Positions 24,755 through 36,240 of a stretch of DNA of 64,000 bases are shown one piece after another. The first letter of the stretch is position 1. Every line of letters begins with the position of its first letter. Origin of the DNA: Pinus tabuliformis (Eukaryota > Streptophyta > Pinopsida > Pinales > Pinaceae); NCBI GenBank assembly GCA_031772625.1, contig CM062811.1, positions 648,470,606-648,534,605 of the forward strand. The letters are read 5' to 3'. A program made the translations under genes and the position numbers. The notes below the pieces were generated by a model. That model saw only the letters and a program-made list of their open reading frames with translations. It was not told the origin of the DNA and searched no databases.

Positions 24755-25927
24755 GTGACAACTGGTAAGCCAATGATCAAGCTATACATTATATTTATCA
24801 ATGATAGAGATCATGAGATAACGTCATATCACTCCAAGCATAAAGGCAATGAAACATGGATTGATGTAGTACAAGTGCTTAAGCCTTTGATATCTTTAAT
24901 TTTGAGTATAGATCATATTGTGAAATTTAAAGTCCTTAACTCTGGTAATGACCCAAGATTTTTTTGCTTATAGATGCATCAAAATTACATGTAACAGAGA
25001 ACTTAAAAATCATAGAAACATACGCATATAAAACGAAGATAAAAAGACGTAATCACGCATGAGATCAAGACACAGAGATTTGATTACAGAGTTCATCCAA
25101 TTTGGACTACATCTCTGGGCCTTGCTCAATAGTGGGGAGGCCTCCATTTATTAAATGGCATGAAAAGAGAATAAATACAAGAAGACTTTACATAAACACC
25201 CTTATGCCTCTAATCTGGAAGATAGATGACAAATGGAGAGCCTGACTCTAGAAACAGACAACTCCACTGACTTCCTAGCAAAAAATTGTGCAGAATCGCC
25301 TCTCCGAACACCCAATTCGGAGAAATGAAGCTTCTGCATCCTCTCGAAACCTTCTGATCTTTGAGGTAAGGTTCTAGCCACGTACCAGGAGCAAGTGCCA
25401 CTGCTCTGCTCTGTAAATGTACTACTCTCTACTGCCCTCTCTTTATTGTTGTGCAGATAACCCACTTTATATTCTGGTCGGTAGATTCATTCATAAACTG
25501 GGTAGTTTCAATAAAGGACAAGTTTAGCAAGTGGTTCGTTTCAACAATCAGCATGTTAGTCCGAAGACAAATCGTGGTTGTTTCAAATAGAGGGTCTCAG
25601 GCCTGGAATAATATGCAGGTAACAAGCATGTCGAACAAGGAAAAACCTCCATCAAAAACAATTCAGAGACTGTTTCACATTGAATCCATTAAACTGGCGG
25701 AATAATATAAAGAATCGGTGCTTTACTCCTTAATCGACGGAATAATATAGAGAATCGGCGTATTTCCCCAAACCTGACAGCTTTATCATCGATGGCCATA
25801 ATCTATCGACACCACAAATCACAATTGAAGAACCAAGGGTGATTCTCGATAACGTCTGCTACACTTTGTGATGGGTGATGTGCGAACCAACAGACTTGAT
25901 GAAACTATTAACTACAACCCATAACCG

Positions 25928-27417
25928 TGTCACATCCACGATCCATTTTAATTCACAATCGGTGGAGCCAGGGGGTAACATATATACGGGACTCTACGCT
26001 ATGTGATATCGCAATCACAACCCTGACTGTAAAGCCCCAGAGTCATGGTGCGATCGGCGAAGGGCACACGACGAGCGAGCAACGAGCTGGAGGTGTGACC
26101 AGCGAGTTGGGCGTGCCCACACAGTTCGACGATTTGGCTGAACAGTGGAAAACGCGAAAGTCATTGTGAAAAAATGACTAATTGTTGAGTAGTCGTGGTG
26201 AACTTATATGGTGGGTGGTCTCGTGTGTGGGCGCCCCACACCATGGCTGACGGTGAAAACATGATGAAACGACATATGTGTGGGTTGGCTTGGCCATAGG
26301 CCAAATCCCCAACCATGGGCATCCATCGTCTATATAAACGCAGAGGAATGATGGGTAAGGAATCAACGGTCTAGCAAGGAGTTTCCAAGTGTCTTGTCGA
26401 GCAAGGGTGTGAGCTCACTTGGGAGTTCTGAAATCTTGGTGAGGTGTAGGTGGAGTTCATGGCGGAAGCACTTAACCGCAGAACCGGAGAGCATTTTGGG
26501 TGGCCAAGATAGCACGGACAAAGGCAAGCTCAAGCAAAGGCAGTGACGGGTCGAATGAGTGGGGTTTGGTGGCTCGACCAGGTAGGTGAGTTGGGTGTCT
26601 TGGTGAGGGTGAACGAGCGCAGCGAGACGAGTCATTCGGCAGGTGACACGATAGCCTAGCAGGTGGACAAGATCGGGCAGTGGTTGCTCGGGTGAGTGGG
26701 CGGCAAGTTGGTGGAGCGCATGAGGTGGGTTGACATGGTGAATTGGGCACCCATGAACGGAGGAGAACAAAAAATGAATCCGTCGGCGGGTGGGAATGGC
26801 GGGCGCGCCTAAGGTGAGTAGGGTGACCCGTGGGTTGGGCGACACGGCATGACGAGCTAGGGCGACAGTCAATTTGTGCAACGGGTGAAGGAGTCGGTGT
26901 GGACGGTTGGTGCGATGGGCAGGTGAGTTGCGGGTGTGCGTCGAGTGGGTGACACGACCCAGAAATGCTGCACGGGCAGTTGAACGAGGGGGCATCAAAC
27001 TTTTGAACGACGAGTTATTTAAGGCAACTCGTTGGGTGCCTCTACCCGGTGAAAGGGCGGGCTTGCATGGTGTGTAGTCCAACTTTGTAAATTTGCAGGT
27101 TGATTGTAAGTTTATGAAATAACTAAAGATTACCATTATTGTTTGGGCAGACTCATATTGCAAGGAGTTGCCCCTCCCGGTTTATATCTGTTGTGCACTT
27201 TATGTTTAAAATGATAATGCTGACGATGATGATGAATGTAATGTCAATATTTCTGCTATATTAACAAAAGATAAATACGTGGTAAAGTTGAAAAAAAACT
27301 AAGTATAGAAAGTAGGCATAGTCCACACTTGCAAGTATTGTTAAAAAGAAAGTGGGTGGTGGTGCCACACCCCCCATCATGCAGCTAGAAGAGTTCTGCC
27401 AAGGTAGGGGCGTGACA
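25928..27417 (+). mobile_element. 5' LTR of a Ty3/gypsy element (copy B)
   Basis: The LTR begins TGTCACATCC and ends GGGGCGTGACA, so the ends form the usual TG...CA with a short inverted TGTCAC/GTGACA. It is 1490 bp against 1625 bp in copy A. A TATA box TATATAAA lies at 26331-26338, about 1.1 kb before the LTR end. A GC-rich stretch follows (26400-27000), open on the minus strand for 266 codons by chance composition. The primer site follows after two bases. Confidence 0.8.
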
Positions 27418-27419
27418 GT

Positions 27420-27431
27420 TGGTATCAAAGC
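27420..27431 (+). other. tRNA-iMet primer binding site (copy B)
   Basis: TGGTATCAAAGC matches the plant iMet primer site (TGGTATCAGAGC) at 11 of 12 bases and lies two bases after the LTR end. This fixes the right LTR edge and the plus orientation. Confidence 0.85.
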
Positions 27432-27528
27432 CCTGATTTAGTGGAATCGGATTTATAGAGGTACTAATATGAGGCAAAGAAGTTTGAAGACTTGGCAGGT
27501 GGTTCAGGTTTGCAGGTAACTTTGGTGG

Positions 27529-28269
27529 ATGGTTTATATAAGATCACAAAGAAGGCAGATGGCAGAAATGATGGAGGAACCTCATGTTGTAATAGGTGAA
27601 TCTAGCAAGGATACAGGTGAAGCTTTCTTTGACAGGGTATTGGATTGTATGGAGGAATTTGCTTTCGATATGGCTTCGATGAAGGCCGAGAACATACAAG
27701 TTCGAGAAGGCTATGCAAAGGTGAAAGGGGAGCTAGAATAACTCAATATTCGGTACGAGTATATTGAATGGCAGTTTGCACAAATGGAAGAAGAAATCAA
27801 GAAGATTGGTGAAGCAAGAGATCAAGGTTTCTCTGAAATCTTGAAATTGCAGCAGTCTCTTGATGATGCTCAGAATGAGATCGTGATTTTGAAGAGGGTT
27901 GTTGGGCACAACTCAGGTGTAGGTGTGGCTCATGTGAATGTCAAAGAGCCGGATTCTTATGATGGGACAAGGAGTGCGAAAACTCTTGGTAACTTTCTAT
28001 GGGATATGGAGCACTACTTGGAGTGGTTGGGGATGTCTAATGAGGAAGCCAAAGTGAAGGTGGTTTCTCAATTCTTGACAAAAGATGCTAAGATGTGGTG
28101 GCAAAGGAGGATGGATCAGATTGCCAATGGCAATGCTGAAGACATAACTTTGTGGGATGACATGAAGAAGGCTTTGCAAACTCATTTTAGTCCACAAGGC
28201 AAAACATGGGATGCAAGGATGAAGATAAAATACATAAAGAAAACAGGAAGTCTCCAGGCATATCAATGA
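27529..28269 (+). pseudogene. Ty3/gypsy gag, one stop, truncated (copy B)
   Basis: A single frame of 247 codons broken only by TAA at 27739. After a basic start (MVYIRSQRRQM) and a coiled-coil-like part (EEIKKIGEARDQG, EILKLQQSLDDAQNEI) comes the Gag core: DSYDGTRSAKTLGNF, KDAKMWWQRRMDQI and TLWDDMKKALQTHFSPQ, ending TGSLQAYQ. In intact chromoviral-type elements this leads to a knuckle and pol; here the frame stops and repeat R follows. The capsid role is inferred from the family. Better kept than copy A, which has stops at other codons. Confidence 0.88.
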
Positions 28270-28294
28270 TAGTTCTCAAGTGCAGTTTTGGAAC

Positions 28295-28656
28295 TACGAG
28301 ATAGGTTTTCATATACGAGCTTGTTATGAAGAAAATCCTCTCTCGGTTTCTTTAAAATTCTTCCCTAGCTCCTCAGAAACGGTTTTGCAAAAGCATGACT
28401 AAAATAGGAAAATAAACAGTCCAAAACATATGCCTTAAAGCTGCATTTGAAAATCTCGATCTATCGCACCTGTGTAGAAACTAGAAGCGGTTAATGTGTT
28501 TTGGTTTGTTATTGAGAAAAACCTCTTTTAATTTTTTGAAATTTGGCTCCATGTCGTTGGAATCAACGTTTCCAACGGATGACTAAAACGGGGTATTTTT
28601 TGCAACAGTGCATAATAAACAATCTGAGTAGCACTCCATGCTCTGTATGATTGCAC
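28295..28656 (+). repeat. Repeat R, copy 3
   Basis: Orthologous to copy 1 through the large duplication. It lies at the same place behind the gag remnant and runs from ACGAGATAGG to GATTGCAC. Confidence 0.7.
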
Positions 28657-29330
28657 CAGTGTAAATTCTTAGTACGGTCTTAGTAGAAGCCAAAAGAAGG
28701 GGGGATATAAAGGGTATAGTTGTGATTAAAGATTGGGAAATCACAAACATGTTGTTTGTTATTGATACCTTATTGTTTAGTGATGGTTCCAAGTGTGACA
28801 TGGCATCCATCAAGGCTTCTCTTCTCCTTTTCCAAAAGGTTACGGAAATGTAAGTAAATATTGTAAATTTTACCCTCTCCCCACTTGCTCTATATATTTA
28901 TTAATCTAGTACGATGACCCTTAACCTATCACATATTTTTGCTCAGTGATAGGGAGGATTTAATGTGTTGGGTTTTTCCTCCCTCCGGGGAATACACTCA
29001 CAAAATGGACTACAAAAAATTAACTAGTACTAGTGGGTTAGAGGATCAAGTGTCTTGATGTAAGAAAATTTAGAAATTAAGATGTCCAACAAAGGCCCAA
29101 TTCTTTATGTGGTTTCTAAATAAAAATATACCCACTTGGGACAACATCTGCAAGCGACATAAGGAAGGGCCCAACTCGTGCCATATCTATAAAAATGTGG
29201 AAGAATACCTTGACCATCTTTCCCTATTGTTAGCACTCTATAAATCCCTTTAGGTTGAAGAAAGGGCCACAGAGGTAACCACAAATCACATGCGGAATTG
29301 GAAACTATCCCTTCCAACCCCATAGAGGGC
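28657..29330 (+). pseudogene. LINE RT end and zf-RVT-like fragment (copy B)
   Basis: Counterpart of 7123-7780. The frame around 28700-28850 reads GIVVIKDWEITNMLFVIDT, then SDGSKCDMASIKASLLLF. Further on are PTKAQFFMWF and TWDNICKRHKEGPNSCHIYKN with stops and shifts. Inactive. Confidence 0.72.
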
Positions 29331-30644
29331 TCTCTCTTTCAACTCACTCACAAAACAATGAAGAACAATGGCTACTTCTTGGGCAAAGGATGAGTTTTTT
29401 TATTAAATCTTTGTGTTGGTATGGTTTTGTAAGGAGTAACATTGGGAAATGGAGTCAAACTTTGAGTGCTTATGATCAAACTAGTGAATGGTAAATCTGC
29501 TTTGGAAGCAAAGTTGAAATCAATAGTGCATATCAATGAAAAAGATGATTATTTAAGGTGTATGGGAAGAATAAGACCAACATTTCATTATACCAAAGGC
29601 ATCTAACAGAGGACAGGTATTTGATATAACTTTAGCAGAAAACATGAAATGAGGATTATCATGAATAGAAAATTTATTTTGGATATAATTTTGAACATAT
29701 AATCATAACAAAATTAAATAATACAATGTATGAATTCCAAGAAATACAATTCAAAAATTTAGAAGATTTTAGAGGTAATACAGTAAAAAACAAATAATAC
29801 ATATTCACATAAGAATAGGGACATACATCAAAGCACCATGTATTCAAATCTTTGGTAAAAATATATTTGTACTTCTGCAACTAGATTTGTATTAATATTC
29901 TAAAAAAACTACAGAAAATGCCAATAGTCTTCTCTCCAAAATACAACTACTAACCATCCCCTTCTTCCTTGTCCATTAACATCTTAGATACATTTCACAT
30001 CATGAAGATATAATGACTAGGTTCAATGTATGAACTATCCATTCAGAATGGATTGAAACATGCATAATTAACAACCCACTAATTTTTTATTAAAGCTACT
30101 TTATATATGTCCCTTTAACTTATCTAGATAACAAAATTATCTCACAAGATCCTATCTTAACATTAAAATCTCGGAATGACGATGAAAATAGAAAAGACGG
30201 CTTAAACTGTGTGACCCAGTAGTTGTGCAACAATTCCATGTTGGCCTGCTTTTTGTTTGCTGGGGGACATCCTGGTTGGTGGCTAGGTGCTGAGTAGGCC
30301 TCTAAGTAGGCAATGAATTATTCCACAACATTTTGACACTTGGAACCTTCAAAGCGTTCCACTTTCCTTATGTGCAGCACATGCACAGTAGTTGAGCAGC
30401 AGCCGTGTAGCAAGAATTTCAAACTATTGTTGCATTATATCTTCTAGAAAAAATTAAACAAAAATGGTTACAACCAATCATTTGAAGTTTTGGCATATAC
30501 CAACAACTTTTAAAATGCAGAAAATCTCCATACTGCCTTAACATTTTCAAACCGAAATCCAAAAATTTCATCATTTTGTCAACAAAAACTATGAAAATGG
30601 GCCACCAAGTGACGCATGCAACTCCCAAAAGGTACCACTTGTGT
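29331..30644. other. Unassigned duplicated stretch (copy B)
   Basis: Collinear with 7781-9209. No gene is visible. It separates two parts of the LINE tail as in copy A, so whatever was inserted here was present before the duplication. Confidence 0.4.
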
Positions 30645-31011
30645 AAACTAAAAGATAAAATTTTGTACATGAGCTTGTTATGAAGAAAAACCTGTTATGG
30701 TTTCTTTAAATTCTTCCCTAGCTCCTCAAAAACAGTTTTGCAAAAGCATGACTAAAACAGGAAAATACACAGCCCGAAAAATAGGACTTAAAGATGCATT
30801 TTAAACTCCTGATCTATGGCACCTGCGTAGAAACTGGAAGAGGTTAATGTGTTTTGGTTTTTTATTGAGAAAAAAAACTATTTTAATTTTTTGAAATTTG
30901 GCTCCATGTGGTTGGAAGCAGCGTTTCCAACTGATGGCTAAAACAAGGTATTTTGCGCAACACTACGCAACAAACAGTCTGAGTAGCACTCCTTGCTCTG
31001 TATGGTTCCAC
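30645..31011 (+). repeat. Repeat R, copy 4
   Basis: Counterpart of copy 2. It ends TATGGTTCCAC, with one change from the GGTTGCAC of the others. Confidence 0.62.
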
Positions 31012-31181
31012 ACCTCCTCTGGAAAAATGCATCACATCGGTACGATTGAAATGGACGTGTGATGGTGTAAAATTCTTGGACTAGCCTCTCCAATGCTTGC
31101 AGACCTCCTGGATGAATAGAAAGAGGCAAACACATTTTGATTCCTAGATTATAGGATCCTAACACCTATCATGCATTTTTA

Positions 31182-31490
31182 CAATGTGGATGTGGGAATA
31201 TTGCAAAAGAATTATAGGACTAGGTACAGGACTAGGTACTGATTGGAAGAGGAAGTCATTTTATGAAGCATGGAAAATATTGTGGGTGCAGATAGGTGTC
31301 GAACAATTAAAAAATTGTCCCCCACTAATTTGTTGAGGAGTGTGGATTGCAAGGAACAAGTCCATTTTTTAGGACAAATTTTCGTCCTCTAAGAGGACGA
31401 CTACTCATATTCTTTCTATTCTTCCTTCTTCCTACCTTGGATTCTGTTTCTGCCCCCACATCATCAAATCCGAAGAGATTTTTCTCTTCA
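31182..31490 (+). pseudogene. C-terminal LINE ORF2 fragment (copy B)
   Basis: The translation gives CKRIIGLGTGLGTDW, SFYEAWKILWVQIGVEQLKN and WIARNKSIF with stops. Together with 28657-29330 it is the tail of one LINE, split by about 1.9 kb. Confidence 0.7.
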
Positions 31491-31664
31491 AAAAAATTAC
31501 GAGTCTCCAAAAACCTTTGGAAATTCCATACTTATCCTAAACTAGTTCAAAGAGAGTAAAACATGCCACAACCACTCATTAGGTGTATTTTAAAATAAAT
31601 TTGTCATATAAAAAGCTTATTTTCTCACCTATATACTTACCGCATGTAGAGAGATGATCCGAAT

Positions 31665-31905
31665 GGAAAACGACATCAACCCATGGTATTCATCCACCCA
31701 TGTTATTCATCCACCCATGGAATTTACCCATGGTATTGTAAGTGGCATCCACCCATGGTATTGTAAGTGACATCCACCCATGGTATTTTCCAATGGTATT
31801 GTGACATCCACCCATGGTATTTTCCAATGGTATTGTGACATCCACCCATGGTATTCATTCACCCATAGTATTCATTCACCCATGGAATTGACCCATGGTA
31901 TTTAA
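31665..31905 (+). repeat. CCACCCATGGTATT minisatellite (copy B)
   Basis: Degenerate array of CCACCCATGGTATT units with spacers such as GTAAGTGACAT and TTCCAATGGTATTGTGACAT. The last of these occurs twice in a row here but only once in copy A. Confidence 0.8.
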
Positions 31906-32926
31906 CTCAAAAATACTATAAGTAGCAAGTCCCATTTTGTAAATTGTTCACCACAATGTAGTCCTTACAATTATTATCCATTTTAATAAAAAAATTCTCT
32001 GTGGTTTTGTTTATTAGGCATTTTACTCTTTTTTCCAATATCTATTTCAATCTTTTAAATCTTGGGGGCCTCCCCCCAATATTTGGATCAACAAAACTTA
32101 ATACAACCACAACACATGATTCTTAACTATATTTGAATCTCAATATACTTAATTATATTTGAAATTTAAATATTACTAATTCTGTATATTCTAATTATTT
32201 CAATAATATTAGCATTATTAATTATTCTATTTATATGTGCATGATAGACATCCATTAACATCCAATTATATTTTGGATGGTAGACAAGCATCTACTTAAT
32301 GGTATGTGCAACTATAAGCCAATGTACATAGATGTGAAAATGGATACCACCAGGGTTGGAATTTGGATTCCTTTTCACCCATCATACAATTTTTTTTGAC
32401 GTTTTAGGTTTTTATTCTTCCCCTCAAGAAACCTTATGTTTAAAATTTTTCCCTTCAAGAATGATGTTTTGATAATAAATTAACCCTTCAACAATAAAGG
32501 TTTCATTAAAGAATTACCTTTCAATAACACAATTATGTTACAAATTTTCACATATTTATGATAAGAAAAAAAACAAAATGACCATAACAAACAAAAATTA
32601 TGGAATTATGAATCTTGGTTTGAAATTGAATGGAACACTCACAATAAAGTATCCATAACTATGAAATCAAATGTCCTTGACGAGGAGATGCCATAGAATT
32701 TGTATATATAAGGTATGACTAAGTAGATCTTATGGGACATATAAGATGACCAACAAAGTAAAAGTATAACATGGTCTATTCTTTGCATCCTCTCCACAAT
32801 CATAATCACATGGAATCAATTTGGGGGTCCACCATGGAAAGTTTGTAGTCAACCAAGAATACTGTATTAAAAATGTTCTAATCTTTCATAAGTGGCTGTA
32901 GATGTTGTTCTCCATGAACCACATAT

Positions 32927-34447
32927 ATATATAACAAAAATAATTATTCTATCTATTAATAAACTCAAACCAAAACTTAATATAAAACATAAAGTTTAAA
33001 AATAGCAATTAATGAAAAGTTGAATTCTTTTAACTCTCCCTAACATGTAAACGGTAGAGTGGGATGGTCATGAATAGTCTCTTTTGGTGAGTGAGCTTAG
33101 AGTTCACACAACTTTTAATTTGAGCCAAATATTCATGTAAAATAAAGTTGGGAATACTACCATTATCTTTCTCTAATCATTCCAAATATTCAAAATCATC
33201 ATTAGAAATGACTTATGTAATGTGTTTCTTCTACAACCACTTTTCAATCCCTTATTCAAGAAATGAGGCAGCCTCGAAAATTACATAGCTCTACAAAGTA
33301 TTAAGGTTACCAATGCAAGATTAGAATACCCAAGAGAATGATGTTGAATATAAAATTAGAGAGCTAACATCTCATAAGGCAAATTATTAGGATTTCAAAG
33401 TTAAGTTTTAAAGTATAAATTTTTTTGAATTCCAAAATTATGTAGTAATAGAAAATAATACCAAGAAAACATCTGAAACTAATATTTATTTGCTAACGAG
33501 ACTAATTTACATTTATTATACTATTTCATCCATTCCCAAATGGGAGTGAAGCGAAACTTGAAATGGGAAGATACCAGTGTCCAAATAAAATATTAATAAC
33601 GTTTTCAAAAAGTCATAAGCCGTCAAAAATACGTTTTGCACCTTTCAAAGCAGGTCATGCCGGACGGTTATTTAAAAAATTTCAACATATTTAACGGCAT
33701 AAGTGGCCGCTGACGGGCAAAATGGCCGTCAAATTCCAACCTTGGATGCCATACATGCAGCTGTCCCTCTGCTTTATCCTGGAGTTACTCGCACTCTCAA
33801 CGATGCGCTTTATCAGAGAGCTGGAGTTCAAAATTAAACTCAACTCAAAGTCAAACTGTGACTTCGAACATGAAAGTGGGAAGAAATAACATCCTATCTC
33901 AAGTTCAAGCTCAGACTACTCAGAGTAAAGTCGGAATAATCAGGCGAGAGAGAACACAGGCGCTTATACACGTCCATCGCGCTCACCGCCTCTTCAGGAA
34001 GACGATGGGGAATTTCTTGCAAACTGCGGTGCGTACCGTTCGGTACATGCCATAACATTGAGAGGCCCGGGACACGGAAAATTGGAATGATCGCTCCTGA
34101 AGTTGAAGAGCTCTGCAACACCCTGAAAGTGCTTTCCTCTACTTCACGAGCGACCATCCCGATCTTCCCTGTAGTGGGTTTCTGTTTATTTCTAATTTTC
34201 AGGCGAAGACCAAGTTATTAAAATATGATGCAATAAAACGTGTAAACAAGTATTTATATTGCTTTCTGTCTGCTCATACATAAAATATAGTTGGTCAAAT
34301 ATGTGTTTAGTCAGGAATCCAACTCGGAATGCGAGAGTGAAAATAGGTCCTTACATTGGAATCGACCTCAGAATTCTGCATGAAAAAGTTGTGGAAATAA
34401 TAAACGAAGTGAACAAATTTCTCCATATTATGAATGTTTTCTTAATT
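32927..34447. other. 1.5 kb stretch present only in copy B
   Basis: Copy A has only about 135 unrelated bases (11627-11762) at this place. Its left half is AT-rich. The right half (33600-34060) is GC-richer, with sequence such as GACGGGCAAAATGGCCGTC, CACGTCCATCGCGCTCACC and TGCGTACCGTTCGGTAC, and then repeat X. Frames of 65 and 87 codons overlap on opposite strands near 33858-34157 and I recognise neither. It could be an inserted element or a host segment kept in B and lost in A. Confidence 0.45.
34057..34440 (+). repeat. Diverged repeat X, copy 2
   Basis: Aligns with 16648-17080. This copy is the better preserved and GC-richer one, reading GGCCCGGGACACGG where copy 1 has GGCCTAGGACGGGG. Confidence 0.6.
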
Positions 34448-34765
34448 AATTATTACTTACTTTTATTATGTCACTGCATTTAACGACGGGTTGTTTGTAT
34501 TATTTAGTTAGTACACAATTTTTTTAAAGCCGCACAAAATATTTTAGGTTAGACTTTGGTATTTGGTGGTTTTCCAAGGTGGCTAAATACGGTGCGCCGT
34601 CGCATTACCGCATCAGAGCCCAAGGCACCTGCTGCAGCAGTTAAAGCTATAGTACAATATTTTTGTAGGACAATATTTTTTCAGCTCTCCCACGCAGCAT
34701 GCAGCTGAAGGGTTAATGGCGTCGGCGTCAACAGAGAGCGGTGCATTTTTCCTTGTTGGGTAATG
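34448..34765 (+). other. GC-richer, exon-like segment (copy B)
   Basis: Counterpart of 11760-12145. ATGGCGTCGGCGTCAACAG starts at 34716 and keeps the same 15 codons before GGGTAATGG. The stretch before it differs: copy B has CTATAGTACAATATTTTTG where copy A has about 190 other bases. Confidence 0.3.
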
Positions 34766-35089
34766 GTCAGGAACAAGAATTGTGAGAATGGGGTGCAATA
34801 AATTAAAGTTGCGAAATAAATTCAAAATTTTAATATTTAATAATTATTTGAAGTTAAATGGGAAATAATTAAGATATCTTTTTAATATTATATAAAAAGA
34901 GTTTATATTTCTATTAATTTAGTATTAATACTAAAAAATAATTTAATGTAAAGTAAATCTCAATTACTAAAAAATGAATATAGATAGCATTATATATTTC
35001 TATATTTAATATTTTAAAATAAAAAACTAATTTATTTTATAACACTTTAATTATATAATATAAGCATCACATTTGAAATGTTTTTATAA

Positions 35090-36240
35090 AATACATCACA
35101 CCCAAAAAGCTATAAATATGAACTTCCAAATTATTATTGTGATAAATAAAATATAATTTATTTTCTTTAAATAATCATTAAATTTTTAACATTTCTAAAA
35201 GGAAATGTTTACTATAGTTTAATATTTCTAAAAAGAAATGTTTACTATAGTTTTTGATTTGGGTTTATTTAAGGTACCTGAATGGGTAATTCTGTGAAAA
35301 TAATTTCTTACATTCAAATCCACAATTAAAATAAGAAATTAGAAATGATAAAAATATAATCCTACCGAATTTATAAAAAACTATCTAATAGAAACGTAAT
35401 ATTGCAACGGAAAAAGAGATCCTCCTGCCGTTATCGCGAGTCTGGATGAAAAGGGTGTCGATGTGGAGGCAATGTTGACCGGCCATGGTTAAAAATTGAA
35501 CGGAAGGAATTTTCAATGGAGTACTCGCGGGCAGCAGGAACCCCGAATAGAAAACCCGCACAATTGTAATGGCCTGTGCAAGTTCAACCGAGATGTTTAA
35601 TGAGGGTCTGCTTCAACTTTGTGGAGGGAGCATGGGCATATGCATATCACTTTATTCCAAACAAAGTCTGCGTTTGAACTTGAGTTTTCTTATAGGATGT
35701 GTGTAGAATTAAATGTATTATTGAAATCAATAATATGGAGATAAATAGAATAGTTAAAATTAATAATATTTAAAACAATATTATAAATTTTATTAAAAAA
35801 AATTTACATTTTTATTGCTTTTACATAATAAAAGTGAAATATATGAGATAATAAGTATTTATATGATGGTAATTTAGATATATAATAATAATAAATGTAA
35901 AATAAATGAGATAATAAGTATTTATATGATGGTAATTTAGATATATAGTAATTGTATAGTATTGTTAAATTAAGTGTGGGAGTGTTTTTGTTTAATTTTT
36001 TATTTACACAATTCACACTAAAATGAAAATGAAGTTACTTAAAATATTCATCACAAGAACGAATCTAGATTAGCTTAGCTTAGATTGTTATAGTATCACA
36101 AGCTTGGATGTTCCACTCCTTTCAACATTAAAGTAGATTTTGACCACAAGAGAATATAGACAACTATATTTCATTAAAATTGGAAAAATATTAACAACAA
36201 ACACATTTCATTAAATTTGGAATTATGCACTGGATGTAGA
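35090..36240. other. 1.15 kb stretch present only in copy B
   Basis: Between the AT-rich spacer and TTACTTTCATGACTTTG, copy A has no counterpart. It contains a GC-richer island (35400-35650) with GACCGGCCATGG and GCGGGCAGCAGG but no frame I can name. A two-unit tandem repeat lies near 35845-35970. Confidence 0.45.
35845..35970. repeat. 63 bp direct repeat, two units
   Basis: GAGATAATAAGTATTTATAT and the following GATGGTAATTTAGATATATA occur from 35845 and again from 35908. The units are nearly identical, so the duplication is recent. Confidence 0.7.

Noticed and set aside
26363-27163. 266-codon open frame on the minus strand inside LTR copy B
   Set aside because: It is Pro/His/Thr-rich, follows the GC-rich part of the LTR, has no domain, and the same region in copy A is broken into unrelated short frames.
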